Below, one piece after another: positions 35,410 through 45,257 of a DNA stretch of 64,000 nt. The DNA lies in the NCBI GenBank assembly GCA_001465935.1, contig LNKV01000020.1:1309252-1373251 (forward strand), read 5' to 3'. The translations under genes and the position numbers were made by a program. Below the pieces are notes generated by a model. The model saw only the letters and a list, made by a program, of their open reading frames with translations. It made no database searches and had not been told where the DNA came from. Every line of letters starts with the position of its first letter. The first letter of the stretch is position 1. This DNA is from Clarireedia homoeocarpa (lineage: Eukaryota; Ascomycota; Leotiomycetes; Helotiales; Rutstroemiaceae).

Positions 35410-36414
35410 ATGAACACCAAAGACGTAAGTTTGCATCCCCGCTGTGCTGCTGAGAGTAAAGCTACGCGTCGGTAGAGTAAAGGAGGATATTTTATCGCGT
35501 CAAATGATTAGTCATTGCCCAAATTTGTAATTTGATACTCGATTTGTTTTGAGAGCTTCTATTAACATACAGCAGTTGCAACATCAGTTGCAGGATCTTA
35601 TCCAGGCAAATCATATTCTACATTACCAAAATGTCGTAGATGCTTTCGGCCACATCTCTCTCCGCCATCCTGAGAAACCGGATGTCTATATTATGTCGGC
35701 ATCGAAAGCCCCAGCCTTGGTATCCAAAGCCTCGGATTTGATCCAATATAATGTTTTCGATAGCTCACCTGTCGACCCAAATGCCAAGAAGGGCTACCAA
35801 GAAAGGTTCATCCACAGTGAGATATACAAGAGATTTCCAGACGTCAATTGCGTGATCCACAGTCATGCTCAAGCTGTGATACCATACACTACGAACGGAA
35901 TTGAGCTGCGTCCGATATACCACATGGCTGGCTTTCTTGGTATGCTTTTTTGTTCATCCGACAGGCGTGGCAATAGTTTATATTTATAGGTGACCAGGTT
36001 CCGGTATTTGACATAACAGAACTGTACAGACCGGGCGAACGACAAGACTTCTTGGTAAATTCAGAACGGTTTGGATATGGCTTGGCGGAGAAATTCTCTA
36101 AACCTGGATCGACCTCGCAGGATTGCAATGTGGTTTTAATGGCCAATCACGGTTTCACAACCTTAGGATCGAGTATCAGACAAGCTGTCTACCGCGCGGT
36201 ATACACTCACATTAACGCTGGCTTGCAGTCAAATGCAATTATGCTACGAAGTGCTGCAGGGAGCTCTTCGACTCAGGGTCCTGTGAGGTTCCTGAACGCC
36301 GAGCAAGCTTCTGGTTCAGAAAAGACGAACGACGCGGCCTCAGAAAGACCTTGGAAGCTATGGATCGAAGAGGTGGAGTCATGTCCACTGTATCATATTT
36401 CAATGGCGCATTGA
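35410..36414 (+). CDS. Class II aldolase/adducin-family protein
   Basis: Exons 35410-35424, 35573-35939 and 35990-36414 give 268 residues. Exon 1 has only 15 bases (MNTKD) followed by a GTAAGT donor, and is joined in phase 0; the second junction is phase 1 and gives FLGDQVPVFDI. The protein has the class II (zinc) aldolase fold of FucA/AraD-type enzymes: AFGHISLRHP near the start, the zinc ligand pair in HSHAQAVIP, and the third zinc His in ANHGFTTLG. A conserved substrate-side stretch ERFIHSEIYKRFPDVN is also visible. Fungal members are usually uncharacterised, acting perhaps on sugar phosphates or small aldehydes; I cannot name the substrate. If exon 1 is wrong, the protein loses only five residues but also its ATG, which supports the small exon. 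Confidence 0.82.
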
Positions 36415-37569
36415 AAACAGATTCCTCAGAAGACGTGTGATATTGAAGACTAGGCTCTTCATGTAATCTCTTTGGGGTCAATATCGATATTGTGCTATGA
36501 CTCTACTTGCAAGCCAGATATGCAATTTGCAGGAGTACAGTCTGAGCTATTTTAATAGTTGCGGCGAAAGAGTTTTTCAAAACAGGAAAGCCTGATACTC
36601 TGTATCTAGTTTTCCGTGTGCGTGCCTTTCGATTAGCTTCAGGCCTTGGCGCAATGGTTACTATTTTCGGGACAACATCCAAAAACAATTTCATCTCATC
36701 GTATCTTTTTGGTTTCCAAATACTTACTACAATTGAGCAGTAACCGCTGCTGTCGATACCTATTGGTGAGTGGTGGTGTTAGCTTTCTTTTTGGGGAGTT
36801 TCGTAGCATGTCAGCCAAGACTTGCGACGAAAACAAAAGTCAAACGCCCACGGAGATTTTACCGAAGCTATATTTGGGGAAGATGGTTTTTTTAATTATA
36901 ACATGCAAAAGTAGAAAGTGGTCAAGCGTCCGGGGTTGCGCTGTGACCGTTTAAGGGGACTCTCTACACGCTAGGACCGCCAAGGCATTGGCAGTATCAA
37001 AACTCACGATTTAGGAAAACACGCAGACTCGCCCAGCCTGGTTCAAAACATCAAGATGACTTTTGCCATTACAGCCAAGATAATTTTCTGTGTGTCTTCC
37101 ATGCATTAAATCCGTGCTGATGCTCCATGGGCCTCACTAAAAAGATCCAGGCATTCTGCTATCAGTGTCACTTGGCAATCTATGAAACATTGGCACTTCT
37201 TCGGCGCTCACCAAGCTTATTTTCTCGCCCTGTGTTACACTAAATGCACATATGGCAAACGCATTGGGTTGACTGCAAAGCTGGGGACCGTGGGGTTAGT
37301 CCAGACCTATACGGCGCGGCCATTATTGGCATCGCAAAATTCTTCCATACCATTGATATAAGAGTCTTGTTCTCATGCACCCAAGAGTTTTAATTCCTCA
37401 GCTGTGCTCGATTTGCTTCTCTTCAGTCTTCATTATCTATCTTCCAAGCTTGACGCTTGAGTCTTCTTCGTTCTATTCTAATCATTCATTGCTATTAGTT
37501 GCTCTTTGTCTAATAACCTTATTTTTCTGTCTCCATTCACCCGCAAGCACCTCCAACATACCTCCCAAT
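36415..37569. other. Intergenic, 1.15 kb
   Basis: No gene is supported. A tRNA A-box-like stretch near 36650 has no matching B box. The last 200 bases are pyrimidine-rich leader of the secreted-protein gene, in frame upstream with it but before the signal peptide. Confidence 0.35.
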
Positions 37570-38454
37570 ATGCTCCGACTCTACTTCCTCATGGCTCTCT
37601 TGGCCACTAGCATCTCGGCACTCCCTTTGAACATCAACCTTGGCGCTTACTCTCCTGCCTTGGTAGTCGGTGATGGTGAAATCTCATTCGGCGGCAAACA
37701 AGATGTATCAAACCTTATGAACGCTCTCGAAGGAGCCGCCGTCACTTCAGCTGCTACAGCAAACAACAACAACGGTCAAGCCGCAGCCGCAAAAGCAGCC
37801 GCCGCCCCCGCAGCCGAACCCCAAGCCGCAACCATCCAACAAGCCACACCAGCCGTCGCTGATAACAACGAGGCTCAAATCACAGCCCTCCAAGGCATGG
37901 GCAAAGAAATCGCACCCCGCATCGTCAAGCTCGAAAAATCCGGCAGCGAAGTCGAAAAACGTGATCTCCAGACCCTGAACGCAGCTCTCAATTACGCATC
38001 TGGCGCCCTGAAGAACGGCCCTGAGATTCAACTCGGTACTGAGGCGGCCGGCGTCGGTATTCTTCAGAAGCCATCGACTGGCGCTGCAGCTGCTGCGCCG
38101 GCTAATGGTGCGGCGAAGGTTGTTGTCGGAAGACGAGATGTTGCTTCTGACGCTAAGTTGAAGACAACGGTTACTACAATGTATATTCGTGGGGGCCCTG
38201 CCAGTTAGTTTTCCCCTGTACCTATACTTGTCTTTAATTGTGGATTTTTGGACATTAAGCTAATATATACACGATTAGTTGCCAAGAAAAATGTCATTTC
38301 TTCATCCAGTAGCGTAGAGGACTTAGTAGCATCAGCAGCGGTTGAGAAGCGTGAGCCAAGTCCGTCGGTCGTTGATGGCGTGAATTTAAATATGGCGGAG
38401 GGACAAGTGGCTGAGCTGACCTTTGTTGAGACGAGGAATGCAGATGAGGAATAG
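37570..38454 (+). CDS. Secreted cysteine-free protein with dibasic sites
   Basis: Exons 37570-38203 and 38279-38454 give 269 residues; without the intron the frame stops at 38208. The start is the ATG before the signal peptide MLRLYFLMALLATSISA, although the frame is open ~65 codons upstream. The mature chain has no Cys, an Ala/Gln-rich low-complexity block (~55-105), a helical middle and three strong dibasic sites: Lys130-Arg131 (EVEKRDLQ), Arg188-Arg189 (GRRDVAS) and Lys235-Arg236 (VEKREPSP). Kex2-type cleavage would release segments of about 56, 45 and 33 residues. These segments do not clearly repeat each other, so it is not a classical repeated pheromone precursor. I recognise no family; a small secreted or wall-associated protein is the plain reading. 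Confidence 0.7.
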
Positions 38455-39831
38455 GGTTGGTTGTGGAAAATTAAAGGGGGAGTTAGGCAAGAGGAGGGAT
38501 GTGGACAATGAAAAATTGAGGATATGTAATCTTATTCATGTTTATGAGCGAAAACAATATTATGGCTTGGGACTTTTTCTTGGTGCTCATTTCTTTCAGA
38601 TTACTCTCTGTGCCTATCTGTTTGTCTGTCTCTTTCGATGAAAGATTATTTGGATTTTGATGGGCGTGGAGTTTGTGATTGGGAATTAAAGAAATGGATT
38701 TCATACAGTCATGTTGGTTACATAAGGACATACGAGAGAAGACCCGGATTAGGATAGCCCATGAAAAGAAGCACCATATCTAGATATAGATACAGCTTAA
38801 GCCCAGATCAACAAAGATTCGTATATCATTACCTACCGTTGCAGTCCACATCTTCTTTCCACCTCCCCCCGTTACGTCCGCACATCTCCGCCTCACAACA
38901 CCCATCCATCCATCTATCCATCTTCCCCTCCTCTCACTTCTACAACCCACCGAAAATAGAGATGAACAAGAAGACACGAAAACGAAACGAAACGAAACAT
39001 CTCCCTAGCCACATTTAACAGGGTTACCGTGAACCGGAAGTACCCGAACCTAGCCCCTGAAGAAACCCAGAAATAGAAGTGCATAAGAGATGCGAAACGC
39101 AAGTGAAGCGAGAAGGAGAGTCATGTACAGTGACGGTCATGAAATATGGGGATTTCGTCCTGGATTTGCTGTACTGGAGGTGGGGGGAGGGGGGTTGCCG
39201 CGTGGATATTGTACTCTTGGAGGGGTTGGAGGGGTATATTGTGTGTGTACGTACTGTACCGAGGAATATTTGCATATGCCGGTGACGGGAGAGGGAAGAT
39301 CCGGCGGAGAGAGGTAAGGGGTGAAAGATAAGGAGGAGTGTAAGTGGAGAGAGAAGAGAGGTGCTGAATAGAGTAGTTTTTGTTTGTAGAATCAAATGGT
39401 CGGAGGTAGACAACTGCAAATGTAACGATTGTTTTTGTTTTAATTTGAAGCGATGGGGTTAGACAGGAGGATTTCATCCATACTTGTACCTAGTGGGCGA
39501 GCGAAAGATTTTTGCTATTCAAGAGGGGTTTGAAGTAGAAGCGTTATTTCCAAGCCGCGTCGTTCATGGCTTGTGGGTGGAAAGGGGGCTTTTCGTCTTG
39601 GTGGAGTCTCAAATTTGCTTGGCGGACGCTGGTGTAATTGCTTGGGGAATGTTACTTTGGGGGTTGTAGATCAATTTGAAGATCGCAGGCATTGGCTCGT
39701 AGTTGATATCTGTATCGTGATTTGTTTGATTCCACTGTGTACCTCGAGAATATAGGTGAGTATACGTACAGTCAGTCTATTCTAAGTGTATATATGATGT
39801 ACAACGTTGAATGATGTACGATGCGAACAAT
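38455..39831. other. Gene-free region, 1.4 kb
   Basis: It contains catc-type tetranucleotide sequence at about 38901-38927, an (acgaa)n tract at about 38978-38998 and a G-rich patch (ggtggggggaggggggttg) near 39179-39197. No gene is supported; frames on both strands are low-complexity. Confidence 0.35.
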
Positions 39832-40920
39832 TCATCTGTAAATTTCCCGATGCAACCACTCGGCGGCATCATCCCACATCTTTCGTCCTCTCTCAAGGTT
39901 CTTCTCCCTCTTGGTATTATCTCTCTCCTGTCTACCGTCCATACTTTCGAAGCCTAAACCACAGTTAGTAAGCTTCAGTGCACCTGAGGATCCAGAACAA
40001 TGATGAAGAAAACTCAACATACCATGCACAACCCCTAGAACCTTCTCCCACCTGATCCCATCCTTCTCCCAAACATATTCCCCCTCCTTTCTCTCCTTCC
40101 CCGCCCACCTCTCGGCCATTAGTTCCGCGTCATAACAAAGCATATCAAACTCACATCCCACAACACAAATCTTTTCTGGTAAATTCTCCCTCTTTGCATA
40201 CGCTACACTCAACCTCGGATCGCAAAGATCAGTCTCCGGCGGGAGGTAAGCATAATTGAAAAGCGGTGCCATGTTTTTCAGTCCATCCGGTCCCGCATTT
40301 GCAGGCCGCGCTGCTAGCGAAACGGATATGGGAGTCACGAAGTTACACGGTGGGTAAAAGGCACAGATGCCATGGATTTTCCCCTGAAGGGAGGGATCTT
40401 GGGCAAGAGAGAGCGCAAGATTACCACCAGCGCTGAAACCACCAATAGCGACTTTGCTGCGGTCGAATGGGAGGGATTCGTCGTTTAGGATGGCGGCGAC
40501 GGTGTCGATCAGGGCGTTGGTGGCCGAGGGAAATGGAGACGACGGTGCTTTGGGGTAATCGAGAGAGATGACGAGGAGGTTGTGAAATTTGGAGAAATGA
40601 TGGCAAAATGGGTCGTCTCCTGCCGGGTTACCGAGAACGAACCCTCCGCCGTGGATGGAAAGGTAGAGGGGAAGTGGTGCGTCATCGGGTTTATAGGACG
40701 GGGGAATGAAGACACGATGCATAAGAGAGGGGTGGGACGGGTAGCTCTTGATGAAAGTTGGTAGGGAAGCACGACCGCGAACATATGAGGATGTGAGTAT
40801 TGGAATGGCCATCCGCGTGAGTGTTCTGAAGATATGGACCTTGATGGAGAGGACCGCACGTGTCCATATCGACAGTGGTCGATATATCGGCCCTATGGAG
40901 AGGGCGGGTGGCGTAGACAT
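39832..40920 (-). CDS. HSL-type alpha/beta hydrolase (esterase/lipase)
   Basis: Minus strand, exons 40920-40023 and 39953-39832, 339 residues. The unspliced frame is also open (362 residues) because the intron is 69 nt with no in-frame stop, but its GTATGT donor, actaac branch site and TTTAG acceptor mark it as an intron, and only splicing gives VVHGFE with the catalytic His. Family signs (alpha/beta hydrolase fold 3, hormone-sensitive lipase group) are the oxyanion motif IHGGGFVLG, the nucleophile GFSAGGN, Asp in CEFDMLCYDAE, and His in HGF. The N-terminus has a weak hydrophobic stretch and no clear signal. Likely a cytosolic or ER esterase of unknown substrate; some relatives sit in secondary-metabolite clusters, but no such neighbours are seen here. 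Confidence 0.88.
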   Translation of the reverse strand: MSTPPALSIGPIYRPLSIWTRAVLSIKVHIFRTLTRMAIPILTSSYVRGRASLPTFIKSYPSHPSLMHRVFIPPSYKPDDAPLPLYLSIHGGGFVLGNPAGDDPFCHHFSKFHNLLVISLDYPKAPSSPFPSATNALIDTVAAILNDESLPFDRSKVAIGGFSAGGNLALSLAQDPSLQGKIHGICAFYPPCNFVTPISVSLAARPANAGPDGLKNMAPLFNYAYLPPETDLCDPRLSVAYAKRENLPEKICVVGCEFDMLCYDAELMAERWAGKERKEGEYVWEKDGIRWEKVLGVVHGMLSFLHHCSGSSGALKLTNCGLGFESMDGRQERDNTKREKNLERGRKMWDDAAEWLHREIYR

Positions 40921-41676
40921 TGCTTGGTACTGTAATGATCCTCTACTTCAAAGAAACAAACAATCGAAGAGGAAGAGTATCAGTTGGAATTATATCCTGT
41001 GTGCACGTGAAGAGATGAAACCACCTTGCTTACATAACTAAGTTTAGTCTATAGAACATCAAACTCACTTCTCGAAAGACGAAACGTCGTGTTTCTACCC
41101 TTCTCCTTCTTCACCTCTTATTCCAGGACGAACATCCAAGAGATCATTGCGCATCCGAAGACCGAGTCGTATTTCTGGAAGGTGTGTGGTGCTACGGGGT
41201 TTGTGATTCCGTTGGTCGTCTTGCTGTATGTGTTTCGCTTGGTGGTTGCGGAGTGGTTGCGGAGAGGTTGAGGACAAAGCGGCAGAGGGGAAGAAGACGG
41301 GGCAAGAGAAGGAGGAAAGGGGGAGAGGGAGAGGGGTGAGGAGGAGGATGTAGAAGATGGTAAGGGGACTGGGAAGGCTATGGGGAAGAAGGCGTATGTG
41401 GGCCGCTAAAGATGTGCGGTAGGAGGCGGAAAACAGTGATATATTGAAGGTAGTTTGAGAGTCATGTGGCTAGCTCATATCGGGAAAAGGTAATGAGGTG
41501 AATTGAATGAGAGTAGGTTTGAAGGAAGGAATGGAGTAGTACTTGAAACGGTAGTGGTACGGTCTCACTACATGCAATGGCTAACAAACTGTCCTCATAT
41601 TTCGCAATTGTCCTAGGTCCCAAGTCATCGCCCATATAACCGTATAATCTAACAAACACCAAACATACATATAAAT
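40921..41676. other. Intergenic with a possible gene fragment
   Basis: Apart from the fragment at 41125-41271, only a purine-rich patch (about 41310-41350) is visible. No complete gene is supported. Confidence 0.3.
41125..41271 (+). pseudogene. Possible membrane-protein fragment (CorA-like tail?)
   Basis: A short frame reads TNIQEIIAHPKTESYFWK followed by a hydrophobic helix (VCGATGFVIPLVVLLYV) and a basic end, WLRRG. It looks like the last transmembrane segment of a larger membrane protein, perhaps a CorA-like transporter, but there is no upstream body and no ATG. It may be a relic or a chance frame. Confidence 0.2.
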
Positions 41677-43263
41677 CTAAACAAGTAGCAAAGAAAAAAC
41701 AAAAAAAACCCATTTCAACCCTAGCCCATCGTAAAGAAGATAACCCAAAAAAGACACAGCACACGCCATCATGCAAAAACGTACATCTTTTCTCTTCAGG
41801 TGTTTCAGTGCAAGCACCAAGAATGAATAATTGTATAAATAGTATTCCCATGTGTCCCAGTAACTCCTCCGTGTCCAAATATCCCAATCTAGCGCCGAAT
41901 AATTCTTATTCAAATTATCGACTTTCCACTGCCAGTATGGTTTGAGTTTTCCAGTTGCTTTATCAAAAGGTTCCTCAACCACCAGCCAAGTTCGCCAGCG
42001 ATTGATCGAGTGATATACCGTCTCGGGTGATACATCGAACCATTCCTTGTGTTTAGTTTTATTATGGTGCTTGCAAACGTATTGTCTGCGTTGATTATGA
42101 AACTCTTGGTGAATGATAGATTCAACGAGACCGAAGAATTGAAACGCATTCTTGCTGGATAGAGATGGACTTGACGGTGTAGGGTCCGGCACGGCACTGA
42201 GAGATATGCGGCAACCCTTCGACCATACTTTGAAACGCTTTTCGGGTACTGTGCGCGATTTGCCAATTTTCAGGTGTGAGGAAGCATCATCAGGACATTG
42301 CATTGCATAAATGAACCCTCCCTTGCATTTCTTGTTAGATTTGCTTTTTTTGATGATAAGGTCTCTAATGGCTTCGTTTGTCTCTCTTAATGGTCGGTGG
42401 CCTCCCTCCCGGTAGTTTTCGAATTCCAAAAGTGGTGGACAACTGTCGGCTGGATCGACTTGCTCGTACTTTTCATCTTTGCGTTGTACGGCGGAACTTG
42501 TAACAAAAGCATCATCTAAGCACTCCAAAACCGAACCTTCTTCCTTGTCGCTACTGTTATCATCTGACGAGACTGTAGAGCGGTTGTAGCTCAGCGCTAA
42601 ATTACTTGACGAGATAGCTGGTTCCACATCTATAGATGAGCCTTGAACTAGTTTTATACGTCTTCGAGGTCTGGGCGACGGCGAGTCGGGACTTTCACCT
42701 TCCATGGAATTGCCAGCTGACAGAGGTGAGCATTCGGCGACTTGATTCTGCGATCTTCCTCGTTTCCAGGATGGTCTCAATACCTCAGATGACGTGGGCA
42801 GCTTCCCATATACATCGGGTGATGGTGCAGACACGCACCTCTGTGACGTGGTAGCGAAGGTTGAACTTGCGGGAGGAGCGAAGCTTATACTTCTAGATGA
42901 ACGTCCTGTAGGGGAGGTATATTGGCTGCGAGATTTAGCAAGTATTTGCTGTTCCAATGGCTTGTGGTACAACAGCTCTTCAGGAATATTTGGACGTGCT
43001 ACAGGCCATAAATCTCTTTGTATTGATGGTGGGCTTTTGTCCAAGTCAATACCTGAGTCAGGAGTAACACCAGGATTCGTGCTTGCGGGAAATGGGGGTG
43101 CGATCGGCTTACGGGCGGGCCGTACCGGCGTCGAGGCTAGAGAGCCGGGACTCTGAGGAGATCCCGATTGTGCAAGTGCAGGTCTTCCTTGCCTAGACGG
43201 CGTAGTAGTCTGAGTACCCAAAAATTGCTGACCACGAGTCTGTGACGGATTAGGACTTGACAT
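41677..43263 (-). CDS. T5orf172 (GIY-YIG-like) protein with hydrophobic C-terminus
   Basis: Single exon on the minus strand, 528 residues from the ATG at 43263 (MSSPNPSQTRGQQ); the frame is open upstream to 43425, but that part looks non-coding. Residues 1-300 are Ser/Pro/Arg-rich and probably disordered. At about 310-430 a T5orf172 domain (GIY-YIG nuclease superfamily, as in fungal Mug113-type proteins) is visible: GGFIYAMQCPDD, LKIGKSRTVPEKRFKVWSKGC, then ESIIHQEFHNQRRQYVCKHHNKTKHKEWF. The Tyr, Lys-Gly-Lys, Arg and His/Glu positions typical of the fold are present; catalysis is not proven. A Trp/Tyr-rich segment and two hydrophobic helices (about 480-525) close the protein, suggesting a membrane anchor, which is odd for a nuclease fold. 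Confidence 0.75.
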   Translation of the reverse strand: MSSPNPSQTRGQQFLGTQTTTPSRQGRPALAQSGSPQSPGSLASTPVRPARKPIAPPFPASTNPGVTPDSGIDLDKSPPSIQRDLWPVARPNIPEELLYHKPLEQQILAKSRSQYTSPTGRSSRSISFAPPASSTFATTSQRCVSAPSPDVYGKLPTSSEVLRPSWKRGRSQNQVAECSPLSAGNSMEGESPDSPSPRPRRRIKLVQGSSIDVEPAISSSNLALSYNRSTVSSDDNSSDKEEGSVLECLDDAFVTSSAVQRKDEKYEQVDPADSCPPLLEFENYREGGHRPLRETNEAIRDLIIKKSKSNKKCKGGFIYAMQCPDDASSHLKIGKSRTVPEKRFKVWSKGCRISLSAVPDPTPSSPSLSSKNAFQFFGLVESIIHQEFHNQRRQYVCKHHNKTKHKEWFDVSPETVYHSINRWRTWLVVEEPFDKATGKLKPYWQWKVDNLNKNYSALDWDIWTRRSYWDTWEYYLYNYSFLVLALKHLKRKDVRFCMMACAVSFLGYLLYDGLGLKWVFFVFSLLLV

Positions 43264-43958
43264 GAGGAATGTTTGCTTAAGTCTCAAGAAGTATTTGTAT
43301 ATAGAATGTGATATATATTCGAGATAAATTTCGTGATGTACCTGCCTAGAGATTAAGTAGCACTGTTTTCGTGGCTGGTTGGAATCTTTCATCCATTTGG
43401 GAATGCTTACCACACCTTTCTTCAAGAGTCAAGGGTTAGGTAGCTGAAAGGGGTCTGTGTTGATAGTGTGCCAGAATTGACAGGTATTAACCAATCAATC
43501 CGACCCACTGAATTCCCCTGTCCTGTTGGAACAGCACAATTTTGTATGTACCAACATGTCGGGTCTGCATAGCCTACGGAAATGTGATTAGATGCACACT
43601 CGAGCACTAGGCAAGCCTACTCAGCCTCGCCGAAAGGGAATCCTTCACTGAATTAAATGACGAAATGGAGGATATTGCGCCTAATCTGCACGTCTCGTGC
43701 GAAAATACTAGAAGCATGCACAGAAGGTTTGAGGGCGAAGGACTCTCAGCCATTAATTTAGCCCTTTTGAAGGCTTCACGGAACATTGCCGGCCGAAAAG
43801 GCGTTGAACGTACCCAGTTTTGTCGCAAATACCATGGTATATACACTCCCTGCATCGGGGATGCCGGCTCCTTTCCCTGAAATGTTCAATGAATGAAGGT
43901 TATGTGTGAATAGATACCGCCCTATAAGTTCGTATAGAAGTTCAACGCTGGTAGATAA
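43264..43958. other. Intergenic, PEBP and T5orf172 genes
   Basis: No gene is supported; the short frames on both strands between 43425 and 43880 show no family resemblance. It holds the promoter of the T5orf172 gene and the 3' end of the PEBP gene. Confidence 0.3.
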
Positions 43959-44775
43959 CTAGTACCAAGGTTGAATTTTGAAACGGAAAGAATCAGTCTT
44001 CTTCTCCTGGTGTTTCTCATAGTGAAAGTTTGCTCCAATTACAGTCAAATTTTCCTGATCTGCCCATTCTCGGACCCCACTCCCAGGCTTCTCGAAACCC
44101 CAATGCTTACGTTCTTCTGGTACCGTAAGGTTGACATTTGGGCCCTCCAAAAGAACAAAAACATATCGATGTTTGTTGGTGCCTTCTGGTGGTGCCGGAG
44201 GTTTGTCTATGATGGGAAATCAGTATAGAAAGCTCGAATTCATTGGCTTTCACACTCACAATCCACTGCCGAGAACAAATCCGTTGCGTTAAAATCAGCA
44301 ACCAAATCACGACCAATTACTACTGAAGGAACTTTTGCAATCCAGTGACACATTTCCGACATCGAATCATCGTCTCGAGACGGTGCATCTGGGTCCGTCA
44401 ACGCAATAGTCAGACCAGACACTTCTGTCTTTCCGGGGCAAAAAATGCGAATGGAGGGAGCATCCTCTGTTTTTCCAGGTTTGATCGTGTTTCCGTACTT
44501 TACTTTCTTGGTTTCGTAGTAGGGAGCAATGTAGCAAGTGGGTGTGAAATTGTCAAGAACATCATCAATGATATCGGCTTCTTTGAGGCTGCGAGACATT
44601 AGCATGAAGTTGAGAGAACTGTTCCGGATACTAACATCTTTTGGACAATCTCCAATGACCAATCCTTGCTGCCATGTTTCGATTTTACGGTCCCATCTGA
44701 CCTCGGGAGTACAGCAAGGCCAGCACCAAGTTCGGCGCCTGCAATGAGAAGAGAAATTACTGTAAAAAATTGCAT
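43959..44775 (-). CDS. Secreted PEBP-family protein
   Basis: Minus strand, exons 44775-44636, 44588-44260 and 44206-43959, 238 residues. The first intron is 47 nt with a GTTAGT donor, giving WSLEIVQKILKEADIIDDVL; the second is 53 nt and gives VDYKPPAPPEGTNKHRYVF. A signal peptide (MQFFTVISLLIAGAELGAGLA) is followed by a phosphatidylethanolamine-binding protein fold: ALTDPDAPSRDD, CHWIAKVP and KHRYVFVLLEGP form the anion/lipid pocket. Relatives include the carboxypeptidase Y inhibitor Tfs1 and secreted fungal PEBPs. The exact ligand is unknown. The first 27 bases of the signal-peptide part could also be read as a GTAATT...GCAG intron, but the coding reading gives a proper signal peptide. Confidence 0.85.
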
Positions 44776-45257
44776 TTTGTTAAGACACTCAAATACCTAA
44801 TGGGAATAGATAATAACGATGAATCGTCAATTCGATGTTTGAGAAGTGATGAAGATTTCCTTGCTGAGCAAGAAGGTTCGTTCTCCTTCATTTTGTATTT
44901 TAGACAAACGTCATCGTATTGTCACGTGAAAGCCAAAAAGAGCAGCCAAGAGGACGATTCACTCAACTTGAAATGCGATTAGCTACATCCCCCACAGTAG
45001 GCATTGCAACAGCTCACCTCATAGTTACATCGCATGTTGGATTATTATGTGAGTAGATAGTAATATTCATAACGTAGAAGAGCAAAAAGAGTTGAAGAAT
45101 GAATGTCAAAATTATTTACAAATTTGATGTGGTTAAAGCGCATTCTTTGTGTCTCTATACCATTAAGTTCTTTTCACAGAAAGCCTCCGTGATACGTCAA
45201 TCATGTATGAATCGTACATATACCATAACTTCCTTCTATAACTCGTAAGATGCTGAT
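44776..45257. other. Intergenic between PEBP and GDA1 genes
   Basis: Promoter side of the PEBP gene and 3' side of the GDPase gene. AT-rich, no gene or repeat seen. Confidence 0.3.

Noticed and set aside
36630..36720. tRNA-like A box (ttggcgcaatggtta)
   Set aside because: No B box, no anticodon arm and no closing acceptor stem can be drawn.
43263..43425. Upstream start of the T5orf172 protein at 43425
   Set aside because: The extra 54 residues have no coding character and the ATG at 43263 begins the usual low-complexity N-terminus; kept only as an alternative.
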